64,000 nucleotides of DNA from Pseudomonas putida. GTDB lineage: Bacteria > Pseudomonadota > Gammaproteobacteria > Pseudomonadales > Pseudomonadaceae. The notes beneath the pieces were generated by a model. That model was not told where the DNA came from and ran no database searches. It saw only the letters and a list, made by a program, of their open reading frames with translations. Positions 1 to 8,384 of the stretch are shown piece by piece (positions within the stretch are counted from its first letter, which is position 1; each line of letters begins with the position of its first letter). The stretch lies in the NCBI RefSeq assembly GCF_001976065.1, contig NZ_MNAH01000003.1, forward strand, positions 592,589 through 656,588, written 5' to 3'. A program made the position numbers and the translations under genes.

Positions 1-215
1 CCGGCGGCGAATACGCCCGCGGTGTTGACCAACTGCACGGTGGGGTTGTCGGACGGGAAAAACGCCGGGGCGAAATAGATCGCACAGAAGGCGTAGACGT
101 AGAAGTCGAACCATTCGACGAGGTTGCCGGAAGAAGCACCGACAATCGCGAAGATTCGCTTGTTGCGTTCTTCGCCCGTGTAGAGCGCCGCAGGAGCTGT
201 AGTTGGGGTTGCCAT
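1..215 (-). CDS. pcaT: MFS dicarboxylate/alpha-ketoglutarate-type transporter, N-terminal part (PcaT-like), cut by window edge
   Basis: Only the first 71 codons are inside the window. They start [17 protein letters not shown] and run into the first membrane segment, with the motif '[12 protein letters not shown]' typical of the metabolite:H+ symporter branch of the MFS (KgtP, ProP, PcaT). In Pseudomonas pca clusters a gene of this type, pcaT, imports beta-ketoadipate or related dicarboxylates. It lies downstream of pcaG on the same strand, separated by 195 bp that hold a REP-like palindrome, so it may be partly uncoupled from pcaHG. The family call is firm; the substrate is inferred from context. 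The rest of the gene and any pcaBDC genes lie outside the window. Confidence 0.75.
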   Translation of the reverse strand, partial: MATPTTAPAALYTGEERNKRIFAIVGASSGNLVEWFDFYVYAFCAIYFAPAFFPSDNPTVQLVNTAGVFAA

Positions 216-302
216 TGTTTTGTTCACTCAATAGGGACAGTGAGATTCTAGACACACTTTGCAACAGTCCCGTTCCGCAAATGAATCAGCAACACACAAA
301 TC

Positions 303-396
303 CCTGTAGGAGCTGGCTTGCCAGTGAAGGCGTTGGGTCAGGCGAAGCATTTTTGTCTGCCCCTGCGCTTTTCGCGAGCAAGCTCGCTCCTACAGG
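303..396. repeat. REP-like inverted pair
   Basis: Two copies of the chromosomal REP-type core face each other. The left arm begins CCTGTAGGAGC (303-313) and the right arm ends GCTCCTACAGG (386-396). The inner arms differ (GGCTTGCCAG against CGCGAGCAAGC), so two sub-variants are paired. It sits between pcaG and the PcaT-like gene. Confidence 0.85.
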
Positions 397-410
397 TCTT
401 GGGGTGCTTC

Positions 411-977
411 TTAATAGTCGAAGAACACCGTCTCGGCATCGGTACCCTGCAGAACAACGTTCCACTGGTACACACCTGACGCATCCCGCTTCGCCAGCAA
501 GGTGCCACGGCGCTCGGCCGGCACGCATTCGAGCAACGGATCCGACACATTGGCCGGTTCGCCTTCGAAGTAGATCCGCGTCAGCAAGTGCTTCACCAAG
601 CCACGGGCAAAGACCAGCACGACCAGGTGCGGTGCCTGGGTCGTGCCCTTGAGGCCCTCGACCGTGCCCGGCTTGATGGTGGTGAATCGGAAACGCCCTT
701 CGGCGTCCACCGGCACCCGGCCAAAGCCTTCGAAGTTCGGGTCCAGGGGTTTGTCCTGGTCGTCTTCGGGATGGTCGTACTTGCCGGCGGCGTTAGCCTG
801 CCAGACTTCCAGCATCGCGTCGTTGACGACATCGCCGTTGCCATCGACCACTTGCCCGGTGATCGCCACGCGCTCGCCCAGGGTTTGTTCGACGGTGAGG
901 TCTTCGCGGTTCAGCCAGGTCAGGCCGATGTGGTAGTACGGCCCGACGGTGTGGGACGTGGTCGCAGTCAGCGTCAT
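411..977 (-). CDS. pcaG: Protocatechuate 3,4-dioxygenase, alpha subunit
   Basis: PcaG is the alpha subunit of the ring-cleaving dioxygenase that turns protocatechuate into 3-carboxy-cis,cis-muconate. The 188-residue protein begins MTLTATTSHTVGPYY. It carries the intradiol dioxygenase fold signs shared with PcaH ('GQVVDGNGDVV', 'MLEVWQANAAGKYDHP', 'LDPNFEGFGR') but lacks the full Tyr/Tyr/His/His iron set, as expected for the alpha chain. An upstream in-frame extension to 1043 overlaps pcaH and is rejected: the ATG at 977 lies 1 nt after the pcaH stop codon and gives the normal length. It is translated right behind pcaH, so the two subunits should be made in equal amounts. Confidence 0.96.
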   Translation of the reverse strand: MTLTATTSHTVGPYYHIGLTWLNREDLTVEQTLGERVAITGQVVDGNGDVVNDAMLEVWQANAAGKYDHPEDDQDKPLDPNFEGFGRVPVDAEGRFRFTTIKPGTVEGLKGTTQAPHLVVLVFARGLVKHLLTRIYFEGEPANVSDPLLECVPAERRGTLLAKRDASGVYQWNVVLQGTDAETVFFDY

Positions 978-978
978 C

Positions 979-1683
979 TTATTTCTCCATCGGCGTGGCG
1001 TCGCGGCCGCGCAAAACGATGTCCCAGCGATAACCGAGGGCATAGGAAGGGATGGTTTTTTCGAGATCGAATGCGGCGATCAAACGCTCTTTGGCGCGGG
1101 TATCGGGCACGCAGTTGTAGATCGGGTCGTATGCCAGCAGCGGGTCGCCCGGGAAATACATCTGGGTGACCAGACGCGTGAGGATGCTCGGCCCGAACAG
1201 CGAGAAATGGATGTGCGCCGGGCGCCAGGCGTTGTGATGGTTACCCCACGGATACGCGCCGGGCTTGATGGTCTGGAACTGGTACCAGCCATCGGCGTCG
1301 GTCACGGTGCGGCCGGTGCCGGTGAAGTTCGGGTCCAGTGGTGCGTCGTGCAGGTCGCGGGCATGGTTGTAGCGACCGGCGGCGTTGGCCTGCCAGATCT
1401 CTACCAGAATCCCCGGCACCGGCAGACCGTTTTCATCCAGCACACGGCCGTGGATGATGATGCGCTCGCCCTGCGGTTCGCCTTCGTGCTGGGCGGTCAG
1501 GTCGTTGTCCTTCTCATTGACGCGCTCGGCACCGATGGTAGGACCGGTGATTTCCGACAGCGAATGCGGCAAGAACACCAATGGCTTGGACGGCGAGCGC
1601 AGGTTGGTGGATTGGTAAGTCGGGTGCAGGTATGGCGGTTGGGTGCCTTCCTGCGGGCGGCGGTAACCAGGCTTGTCAGTCAT
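979..1683 (-). CDS. pcaH: Protocatechuate 3,4-dioxygenase, beta (iron-binding) subunit
   Basis: PcaH is the catalytic subunit holding non-heme Fe(III) for intradiol cleavage of protocatechuate. The 234-residue sequence shows all four iron ligands of the family: Tyr105 (in AAGRYNHARD), Tyr144 (in GAYPWGNHH), and His157 and His159 (in RPAHIHF). These match Tyr108/Tyr147/His160/His162 of the P. putida enzyme with a constant offset of three. It follows pcaF by 38 bp and precedes pcaG by 1 nt on the same strand, so cotranscription with pcaF is likely. Such placement inside the pcaF-pcaT interval differs from P. putida, where pcaHG is remembered as a separate locus. Confidence 0.97.
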   Translation of the reverse strand: MTDKPGYRRPQEGTQPPYLHPTYQSTNLRSPSKPLVFLPHSLSEITGPTIGAERVNEKDNDLTAQHEGEPQGERIIIHGRVLDENGLPVPGILVEIWQANAAGRYNHARDLHDAPLDPNFTGTGRTVTDADGWYQFQTIKPGAYPWGNHHNAWRPAHIHFSLFGPSILTRLVTQMYFPGDPLLAYDPIYNCVPDTRAKERLIAAFDLEKTIPSYALGYRWDIVLRGRDATPMEK

Positions 1684-1721
1684 GAAGCTTTCCTCAGTTT
1701 CTTGTTAGTCGGCAGAGCGCG

Positions 1722-2924
1722 TCAGACGCGCTCGATCGCCAAGGCCAGACCCTGACCAACACCGACGCACATGGTCGCCAGACCTTTCTTGCCACCGGTT
1801 TTTTCCAGCTGATGCAGTGCAGTCAACACCAAGCGCGCACCGCTCATGCCCAGCGGATGGCCCAAGGCAATGGCGCCACCGTTCGGGTTGACCTGGGCCG
1901 CGTCGTCGGCGATCCCCAGTTCACGCAGTACCGCCAGGCCCTGGCTGGCGAAGGCTTCGTTGAGTTCGATCACGTCGAAATCGTTGATGGCCACACCCAG
2001 GCGTTCAATCAGTTTACGCACGGCCGGTACCGGACCAATGCCCATCACCCGTGGCGCAACACCGGCGCTGGCCATGCCCAACACTTTGGCGCGGGCGGTC
2101 AGGCCATGTTTCTTCACCGCTTCGGCAGAGGCGAGGATCAAGGCGGCGGCACCGTCGTTGACACCCGAAGCGTTACCGGCAGTGACGGTTTTGTCGGGAC
2201 CGTTGACCGGCTTGAGCTTGGTCAGGGCTTCCAGGGTGGTGTCGGCGCGAGGATGTTCGTCCTGGCTGACCACGGTTTCACCCTTCTTGTGGGCAATGCG
2301 CACTTCGACGATTTCTTCGGCGAAATAGCCCGCAGCTTGCGCGGCGGCCGTGCGTTGCTGACTGCGCAAGGCGAACGCGTCCTGATCGGCGCGGGACACC
2401 TGGTAATCGTCGGCGACGTTGTCGGCGGTCTGCGGCATCGCATCCACCCCGTACTGGGCTTTCATCAACGGGTTGATGAAGCGCCAGCCGATGGTGGTGT
2501 CTTCCAGTTTCATGTTGCGCGAGAACGCTGCATCGGCCTTGCCCATCACGAACGGCGCGCGGGACATCGACTCGACGCCACCGGCAATCGCCAGCTCCAT
2601 TTCGCCACTGGCGATGGCACGGAACGCGGTACCAATGGCATCCATGCCCGAAGCGCAGAGGCGATTGAGGGTCACGCCAGGAATGGTCTCCGGCAGCCCC
2701 GCCAGCAGCAGCGCCATGCGCGCCACGTTGCGGTTGTCTTCACCGGCCTGGTTGGCGCAGCCGAGGAACACTTCGTCCACCGCCGACCAGTCCACCGACG
2801 GGTTGCGCTCCATCAGCGCCTTGATCGGCACCGCGGCCAGGTCGTCAGCGCGAACCGCCGACAGGCCGCCGCCGAAACGGCCGATGGGGGTGCGAATCGC
2901 GTCGCAGATATAAACTTCACGCAT
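1722..2924 (-). CDS. pcaF: Beta-ketoadipyl-CoA thiolase
   Basis: PcaF catalyses the last step of the beta-ketoadipate pathway: thiolytic cleavage of beta-ketoadipyl-CoA to succinyl-CoA and acetyl-CoA. The 400-residue protein has the thiolase nucleophile Cys90 (NRLCASGMDA), the 'NPNGGAIALGHPLG' histidine motif and the C-terminal 'CVGVGQG' acid/base cysteine motif. Two adjacent ATG codons lie at 2927 and 2924, behind a GGAGAAGC ribosome site. The second gives the usual MREVYICDAIRTP start and better spacing. About 100 bp upstream are two PcaR-like operators. The gene heads the pcaF-pcaH-pcaG run. Confidence 0.96.
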   Translation of the reverse strand: MREVYICDAIRTPIGRFGGGLSAVRADDLAAVPIKALMERNPSVDWSAVDEVFLGCANQAGEDNRNVARMALLLAGLPETIPGVTLNRLCASGMDAIGTAFRAIASGEMELAIAGGVESMSRAPFVMGKADAAFSRNMKLEDTTIGWRFINPLMKAQYGVDAMPQTADNVADDYQVSRADQDAFALRSQQRTAAAQAAGYFAEEIVEVRIAHKKGETVVSQDEHPRADTTLEALTKLKPVNGPDKTVTAGNASGVNDGAAALILASAEAVKKHGLTARAKVLGMASAGVAPRVMGIGPVPAVRKLIERLGVAINDFDVIELNEAFASQGLAVLRELGIADDAAQVNPNGGAIALGHPLGMSGARLVLTALHQLEKTGGKKGLATMCVGVGQGLALAIERV

Positions 2925-3019
2925 CATGCTTCTCCAGGTGCTTGGCCCAACGTAATGAAAAAGGCGCCGATGCGCAGCGCCGCAAGGGTTAAAGATTAAG
3001 CGCCTGACATGGAGCAAAC

Positions 3020-3056
3020 AATTCGATAATCGACTGAGTGTTCGTTTATCGAACAC
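3020..3056. promoter_or_regulatory. Putative PcaR operators upstream of pcaF
   Basis: A TTCGATAATCGAC match lies at 3022-3034. It is followed by GTGTTCG-TTTAT-CGAACAC (3038-3056), a perfect 7-bp inverted repeat with a 5-nt spacer. Both resemble the GTTCGATAATCGCAC motif associated with P. putida PcaR. The position before pcaF, and the same motif before pcaK and pcaR, support a shared regulon. Confidence 0.6.
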
Positions 3057-3129
3057 ATTGTTGTTCAGCTATCGATTTGCTCACCCAGCAAAAGATCGCA
3101 GCCTGCGTCAGCGCCTATAAAGGAATGGA

Positions 3130-4476
3130 TCAGGTCGCATCCGCATGACTGACCAGCCCCTTGATCACCACCGCCGCGGTCGCCAATGCCGCCGGAATCA
3201 CCAAGGCCGTCAACACTTGCTCAAAGTTCCAGCCCAGCCCCAGCAGCGTGGCGCCCATCCATGCGCCAAGAATTGCGCCGAAGCGGCCAATCCCGAGCAT
3301 CCACGAAACCCCGGTAGCACGCCCTTGAGTCGGATAAAACCGCGCCGCCAGAGACGGCATCGCCGATTGCGCCCCGTTGACACACATACCGGCCACCAAT
3401 ACCAGGGTGGCCAGGATTGTGATGTTGCCCAGGCTCTGCCCTACCGCGTAGGCAAAGATGCCGGCCAGCAGGTAGAAAGTGCCGATGACCTTGTGCGGAT
3501 TGAAGCGGTCCATCGCCCAGCCTACGCCCACCGCGCTCAACACCCCACCGAACTGGAACAACGCTCCGATGAACGCGGCCTGCTCCATGCTCGCGCCACT
3601 GTCGCGCATCAGGGTCGGCAGCCAACTGGTCAGCAGGTAAACGATCACCAGACCCATGAAGTAGGTCAGCCACAACAGCAAGGTACCGACGCTATAGGTG
3701 CCGGAGAAGATCACGGCAAACACGTTGCGCGCCTTCACGGTTTTCTGTTCCGGTACGCTGAAGCTCGATGCCTGGGCCACCACTGTCGGGTCGATGGGCG
3801 CCAGGGTCTTGCGCACTTTGTCGGTGCCGCGATTTCGCACCACGAGGAAGCGCGCCGACTCAGGCAGCCAGATCAGCAACACGACGCCGAGGATCAACGG
3901 CAGGATCCCGCCGATCAGCAGCAGGCTGTGCCAGCCGAAGGCCGGAATCAGCTTCGCCGAGATAAATCCACCGCCGGCCATGCCCAGGTTGAAGCCGCAA
4001 AACATGCTGGTCACCAGCAGGGACTTCTTGCGCTCCGGGGTGTATTCCGACAGCAGCGTGGTTGCGTTCGGCATGCCCGCGCCCAGCCCGAGGCCGGTCA
4101 GGAAACGCAACACCAGCAACTGGTCGACGTTAGTGCTGTAGGCCGAAGCCAGGCTAAAGGCACCGAACAGCAGCACCGCCCCAACCAGCACGATTTTTCG
4201 CCCAAACCGGTCAGCCAGCGGACCGGAGCCCAGCGCCCCGAAAACCATGCCGATCAGCGCCGCACTCATTACCGGGCCCAGGCTGGCACGATCGATACCC
4301 CAGTCCTGGGACAGCGCGGGTGCAATGAAACCCATCGCCGCGGTATCCAGGCCGTCAAGGAAAACAATCAGGAAACACAGGATCACCACTCGCCACTGAT
4401 AACGCGAAATGGGTTGGGCATTGATGAAGGACTGCACGTCGAGGCAGTTACCTACAGCGGACTGGGGCTGGTTCAT
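3130..4476 (-). CDS. pcaK: 4-hydroxybenzoate/protocatechuate MFS transporter
   Basis: PcaK is an aromatic acid:H+ symporter (MFS, AAHS family) that takes up 4-hydroxybenzoate and protocatechuate. The 448-residue length equals that of P. putida PcaK. The first membrane segment carries the AAHS signature 'FLDGLDTAAMGFIAP', with conserved Asp and Gly residues, and the loop 2-3 motif reads 'GPLADRFGRK'. About twelve hydrophobic segments are visible. The ATG at 4476 is preceded by a GGA ribosome site; a longer frame to 4536 has an atypical leader. It stands between pcaR and pcaF on the same strand, with a PcaR-type operator at 4745-4759 on its upstream side. Confidence 0.93.
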   Translation of the reverse strand: MNQPQSAVGNCLDVQSFINAQPISRYQWRVVILCFLIVFLDGLDTAAMGFIAPALSQDWGIDRASLGPVMSAALIGMVFGALGSGPLADRFGRKIVLVGAVLLFGAFSLASAYSTNVDQLLVLRFLTGLGLGAGMPNATTLLSEYTPERKKSLLVTSMFCGFNLGMAGGGFISAKLIPAFGWHSLLLIGGILPLILGVVLLIWLPESARFLVVRNRGTDKVRKTLAPIDPTVVAQASSFSVPEQKTVKARNVFAVIFSGTYSVGTLLLWLTYFMGLVIVYLLTSWLPTLMRDSGASMEQAAFIGALFQFGGVLSAVGVGWAMDRFNPHKVIGTFYLLAGIFAYAVGQSLGNITILATLVLVAGMCVNGAQSAMPSLAARFYPTQGRATGVSWMLGIGRFGAILGAWMGATLLGLGWNFEQVLTALVIPAALATAAVVIKGLVSHADAT

Positions 4477-4744
4477 TATTTTTTTCCACGCAAAGAACGC
4501 AGTCGAACAGATGCCAGCCTTTAAAGAGGCTGCCACGAAAAAGGGGGTGTCAGGATCAGGCGATCGGGTTCCGGTGCAATAGCCGGGTAGGATAGCGACA
4601 GTCGGGGAATGTGCGCATGGGGGTGCCTCTTCTCATTATTAGTGGTCGTCGTCCGGTGCCGGATCAAGATCGACAGCGCCGGATGACGCTGCCGCGACAT
4701 TAATGAGCCAAGGGAAAGAGCGTCAATTCGCCAAACGCGAGTCT

Positions 4745-4759
4745 GTGCGATTATCGAAC
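4745..4759 (-). promoter_or_regulatory. PcaR operator-like site upstream of pcaK
   Basis: Read on the minus strand this is GTTCGATAATCGCAC, an exact 15-nt match to the sequence recalled for the PcaR site in P. putida pca promoters. It lies between the end of pcaR and the start of pcaK, about 270 bp before the pcaK ATG. Confidence 0.6.
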
Positions 4760-4762
4760 AGC

Positions 4763-5605
4763 TTAGGTAAACAGCTGGGTACTGAGGTCGCGGCTGGCAC
4801 TTAATAGACCGGGCAGGAAACGCTGTTCAAGTTCGTTGCGGCTGACCCGCCCGGCATGGGTACTGACGTTGAGCGCCGCAACCACCTGGCCGGAAGCGTC
4901 GTACACCGGGACGGCGATCGAACGCAGCCCCTGCTCCAGTTCTTGATCGACGATGCACCACCCTTGCTGACGCACTTCCTGCAGGCATTCGAGCAATGCT
5001 TCGGGGGTATGGATGGTTCGACTGGTCTTGGCTTGCAGGTCGGCGTGGTCGAGATACTCGTGCAATGAAGTGTCATCGAGGGCGGCGAGCAGGATCCTGC
5101 CCATCGATGTGCAATAGGCCGGCAAGCGCCCTCCCACCGACAGGTCGACCGAGATCAGGCGCTGGGTGGTCGCCGAGCGGGCGATGTATAGAATGTCGTC
5201 GCCTTCCAGGGTGGCCATGTTGCAAGCCTCGTGGAGTTGCTCGCTCATGCGGTCCAGGTATGGCTGTGCAGAAACGGCCAGCGGCGTCGAGGACACATAG
5301 GCATGGCCAAGGGTCAGCACCTTGGGTAGCAACGAATAGGTGCGGCCATCGGTCGTGGCATAACCGAGCTTGATCAACGTGTGCAGGCAACGTCGCACGG
5401 CGGCACGGGGAATTTCCGTACGGTGGCTGATCTGGGCAATGGTCAGATGCCGTTTGCGCTCTTGGAACGCTTGCACCACGGCCAGTCCGCGCGCCAACGA
5501 GGTCATGAAGTCCGGGTCGCCGGTCAGGGCCTGAATGCGTTTGGCAGGCGAAGCAACGATCGGCGGTGCCACCGAAGCGAAGGAGTTGCGCAATTGATCG
5601 TTCAT
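4763..5605 (-). CDS. pcaR: IclR-family regulator of the pca regulon
   Basis: PcaR is an IclR-type activator that responds to beta-ketoadipate and turns on pca genes for catabolism and transport. The 280-residue protein has an N-terminal winged helix-turn-helix (about residues 35-95: 'LTIAQISHRTEIPRAAVRRC') and a C-terminal IclR effector domain with 'YCTSMGRILLA' and 'QELEQGLRSIAVPV'. The start at 5605 (MNDQLRNSFASV) matches the family. Operator-like sites upstream (5687-5721) suggest self-regulation. It sits at the head of the pca cluster, followed by pcaK. Confidence 0.94.
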   Translation of the reverse strand: MNDQLRNSFASVAPPIVASPAKRIQALTGDPDFMTSLARGLAVVQAFQERKRHLTIAQISHRTEIPRAAVRRCLHTLIKLGYATTDGRTYSLLPKVLTLGHAYVSSTPLAVSAQPYLDRMSEQLHEACNMATLEGDDILYIARSATTQRLISVDLSVGGRLPAYCTSMGRILLAALDDTSLHEYLDHADLQAKTSRTIHTPEALLECLQEVRQQGWCIVDQELEQGLRSIAVPVYDASGQVVAALNVSTHAGRVSRNELEQRFLPGLLSASRDLSTQLFT

Positions 5606-5686
5606 ACAAGGTCCTTTTCCCAGACGGATCGGAATCTATTACAGGCGACTCGCTGCAAGGTACACAAGCCCGATCCCGACATGACT

Positions 5687-5721
5687 GGGCGATTATCGAA
5701 CCGCCGATCGATTATCGCAAT
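5687..5721. promoter_or_regulatory. Twin PcaR-like sites upstream of pcaR
   Basis: CGATTATCGAAC at 5690-5701 and CGATTATCG at 5709-5717 repeat the PcaR-like core 8 bp apart. They lie about 85-115 bp before the pcaR start codon. This fits autoregulation of pcaR, which is known for the family. Confidence 0.5.
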
Positions 5722-5727
5722 CGATGA

Positions 5728-6145
5728 TTTTTTGCCCAGGCGCCTCTCGCGACTTCCATGCGCAATCTAACTGGACTTGAATTGTGCGACTTAATGGCGC
5801 CAGAAATGCATCGCCGTACAGTGGCATCATCCAGCCCTCTAGTTGCCACTAAAGGGTTATGGGTAGAAAAACAATCACACATCAAGATCCACTTTTAACT
5901 CTATCGTGATAGTGTTCTGTCAATCGCTCGCTATAATGTAATTCAGTAGCCACTCGGATTTTTATTAACCGATGCCGCTACCGGTGGCGCGATGTTCCAT
6001 CGCCGCTCTCCACAGCAAGCCCATGACGCCGACTGCATCCGCATCGCGCCATTGCGCTCGCTGAAACAGGCTCTGATGCTGCGTCAGCTGTATATCTCTG
6101 GTGTCGTGGCCGCCTGCAACATGGAAGTAATGATCACACTGTCGC
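5728..6145. other. Long intergenic stretch; possible short transcript
   Basis: No convincing gene is present: frames on both strands here lack a ribosome site or family resemblance. Visible elements are an inverted repeat CTATCG-TGATAG (5901-5912), a good -10 hexamer TATAAT (5932-5937) without a clear -35 box, and a terminator-like hairpin at 6147-6170. Together they could bound an RNA of about 230 nt on the plus strand. This is inference only. Confidence 0.3.
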
Positions 6146-6146
6146 A

Positions 6147-6170
6147 AAAAATGCCTGCAAGGGCCTTTTT
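6147..6170 (+). terminator. Terminator-like hairpin
   Basis: An A-run plus GCC (6147-6155) pairs with GGC plus a T-run (6162-6170) around the loop TGCAAG, with one mismatch. The stem is short and ends in TTTTT, so it could terminate a small transcript starting near 5940. It lies 75 bp before the next gene. Confidence 0.4.
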
Positions 6171-6245
6171 GCTTTTGACAAGTGCGGCCAATACATCATG
6201 CAGTGCGTTTCACCAGAATTCACCTCAACTCAATCAGGTAGCACC

Positions 6246-6446
6246 GTGACAAAAGACGAACTGCGCGCGGAACTTGAGCGCCAGGAACAACGTTACAAGG
6301 AAGTTTATGGCGGGGAAGTCACCACCTACGCCGCCCAGCCCGAACCGGAACGCAAGCCATGGCGTAAACGCGCCACCGTTCAGGATCAGGTATTCAAGCA
6401 AGAACTGGAAAAAATGGAAAAGGAACTCAAAGCCGAGGAGCCGTGA
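6246..6446 (+). CDS. Small conserved charged protein, function unknown
   Basis: A 66-residue, highly charged protein with GTG start ([17 protein letters not shown]) and an AGG ribosome site 7 nt upstream. It is rich in Glu, Lys and Arg and should form helices ('[16 protein letters not shown]'). There is no signal peptide or membrane segment. A longer frame from 6198 is possible, but its extra residues look non-coding. I recall similar small proteins in other Pseudomonas but no function. It stands alone between the pca cluster and pitA. Confidence 0.6.
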   Translation: MTKDELRAELERQEQRYKEVYGGEVTTYAAQPEPERKPWRKRATVQDQVFKQELEKMEKELKAEEP

Positions 6447-6825
6447 AGGCCCGGGCTTTGAATACTTGCAGGGTTCTGTGTTGCATCCGTTAAAAGCGGG
6501 ATGTACTGACGTTGCCTTTTTGCGCCCGCTATGAGCGGGCAGCGACCGCCTTGCCGACCGGATGAAGGCTAAAGGTTCGTATCTGACACTCTTTTCAGAA
6601 ATTTCATACAACTGCGCGCACGGTCATTCCAGGCGTGGCAAACCCCCGTGCCTGCGGGCTTTCCAAAGAAATTCAAGTACTTGCAAGACCCGCAAAAGCG
6701 CAGGAAATTCAGGTCCCAAAGCAAAATAATTCGTTGAAGAATGTTACCGATGAGCAGCAAGTGCATCGATTTCCAGTCTTTTCTGGCATAATCGCGCCCC
6801 CTTATGACCGGGTCAGAAAACCTTC
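6447..6825. other. Intergenic region before pitA
   Basis: No gene was found here. A GC-rich hairpin GCCCGCT-ATG-AGCGGGC lies at 6524-6540 but is not followed by a T-run, so it is not a classical terminator. A weak -10-like CATAAT (6787-6792) lies 34 bp before the pitA start codon. Confidence 0.4.
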
Positions 6826-8301
6826 ATGATCGATTTATTCAGCGGACTGGATGCTTGGGTGCTTGTGAGCCTCCTGCTCGCCCTGACTTTTGTCCTCGCC
6901 TTCGAGTTCATCAACGGATTTCATGACACCGCTAACGCGGTAGCCACTGTTATCTACACCAAAGCCATGCCGCCTCATCTGGCGGTGTTCTTTTCCGGTG
7001 TGTTCAACTTCCTCGGCGTATTGCTGGGCGGCGTTGGCGTGGCGTATGCCATTGTCCACCTGTTGCCGGTGGAGCTGCTGATCAATGTGAACACCGGTCA
7101 CGGACTGGCCATGGTGTTCTCGTTGCTCGCCGCCGCCATCGCCTGGAACCTGGGCACCTGGTACTTTGGTATCCCTGCCTCCAGCTCCCATACGCTGATC
7201 GGTTCGATCCTCGGCGTCGGCCTGGCCAACGCCCTGATCAACGATATTCCGTTGGCCGATGGCGTGAACTGGCAGAAGGCGATCGATATCGGTATGTCGC
7301 TGGTGTTCTCGCCAATGGCAGGTTTCCTGATCGCGGCGCTGATCCTGATCGGTCTGAAATGGTGGCGCCCGCTGTCGAAGATGCACAAGACGCCGGAGCA
7401 GCGCCGCAAGATCGACGACAAGAAACACCCGCCGTTCTGGAACCGCCTGGTGCTGGTGATCTCGGCCATGGCCGTGAGCTTCGTGCACGGTTCCAATGAT
7501 GGTCAGAAAGGTATCGGCCTTATCATGCTGGTGCTGATCGGTATCGTGCCGGCGCAGTTCGTACTTGACCTGAACAGCACCACCTACCAGATCGAACGTA
7601 CCCGCGACGCCACCTTGCACCTGAACCAGTTCTACCAGCGCAACGCCGCCACCCTGGGCGAATTCCTGGCCCTGGGTAAAAGCGTCGAAGGCGATCTGCC
7701 GGAGAAATTCCGTTGCAATCCGCAACAGACCGAGCCGACCATCAATGCCCTGCTCGGCACCCTCAAGGGTGTAGCCGACTACCACTCGCTGCCGTCTGAA
7801 AGCCGCATCGAAGTGCGTCGCTACCTGCTCTGCCTGGACGACACGGCGAAGAAAGTCAGCAAGTTGCCAAGCCTGGCCCCAAGAGAAAAGGCTGACCTGG
7901 ACAAGCTGCGCAAGGACCTGACCACGACCACCGAATACGCGCCTTTCTGGGTGATCCTGGCGGTCGCCCTGGCCCTGGGCCTGGGTACCATGGTCGGCTG
8001 GAAACGCGTGGTATTGACCATCGGCGAGAAGATCGGCAAGCAAGGCATGACCTATTCCCAAGGCATGTCGGCGCAGATCACCACCGCGAGCCTGATCGGC
8101 ATGGCCAACATCTTCAGCCTGCCGGTGTCCACCACCCACGTCCTGTCCTCGGGCGTGGCCGGCACCATGGTCGCCAACAAAAGCGGCTTGCAGGGCGGCA
8201 CCGTGCAGACCATCCTGCTGGCCTGGGTCCTGACCCTGCCGGCCACCGTGGGGCTGTCGGCCGGCCTGTTCTGGCTGGCGTCGAAGGCACTGGGCAGCTA
8301 A
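6826..8301 (+). CDS. pitA: Low-affinity inorganic phosphate transporter (Pit family)
   Basis: Pit-type transporter that imports phosphate, probably as a metal-phosphate complex, with protons across the inner membrane. The 491-residue protein has the two inverted PHO4 halves with their signatures 'FINGFHDTANAVATVIYTKAMPP' (near residue 28, quoted in part) and 'VSFVHGSNDGQKGIG' (near residue 220), plus many membrane segments. A large soluble loop (about residues 250-370) separates the halves, as in E. coli PitA. The gene stands alone, with a strong hairpin terminator 15 nt after its stop. Confidence 0.93.
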   Translation: MIDLFSGLDAWVLVSLLLALTFVLAFEFINGFHDTANAVATVIYTKAMPPHLAVFFSGVFNFLGVLLGGVGVAYAIVHLLPVELLINVNTGHGLAMVFSLLAAAIAWNLGTWYFGIPASSSHTLIGSILGVGLANALINDIPLADGVNWQKAIDIGMSLVFSPMAGFLIAALILIGLKWWRPLSKMHKTPEQRRKIDDKKHPPFWNRLVLVISAMAVSFVHGSNDGQKGIGLIMLVLIGIVPAQFVLDLNSTTYQIERTRDATLHLNQFYQRNAATLGEFLALGKSVEGDLPEKFRCNPQQTEPTINALLGTLKGVADYHSLPSESRIEVRRYLLCLDDTAKKVSKLPSLAPREKADLDKLRKDLTTTTEYAPFWVILAVALALGLGTMVGWKRVVLTIGEKIGKQGMTYSQGMSAQITTASLIGMANIFSLPVSTTHVLSSGVAGTMVANKSGLQGGTVQTILLAWVLTLPATVGLSAGLFWLASKALGS

Positions 8302-8316
8302 TTAAGCAGCCGAACT

Positions 8317-8352
8317 AAAAAAGGCGCGCTCCGTGAGGACCGCGCCTTTTTT
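8317..8352 (+). terminator. Rho-independent terminator after pitA
   Basis: AAAAAAGGCGCG (8317-8328) pairs perfectly with CGCGCCTTTTTT (8341-8352) around a 12-nt loop. The T-run on one side and A-run on the other make it usable from both directions. Confidence 0.9.
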
Positions 8353-8384
8353 ATTACCTGAATATTCCAGACACCGTCTTCCCC

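Noticed and set aside
1812..2999. 395-codon open frame opposite pcaF
   Set aside because: Antisense shadow of a thiolase with all catalytic motifs; no homologous pattern.
3145..4524. 459-codon open frame on the plus strand opposite pcaK
   Set aside because: Mirror-frame composition (Gln/His/Arg) with no ribosome site; pcaK is well supported on the other strand.
5965..6147. 60-codon minus-strand frame
   Set aside because: No ribosome site, unbiased codon use and no recognisable features.
6524..6540. GC-rich hairpin as terminator
   Set aside because: A perfect 7-bp stem with a 3-nt loop, but no T-run follows on either strand.
6787..6792. CATAAT as a pitA promoter
   Set aside because: No acceptable -35 box at 16-18 bp; kept only as a remark.
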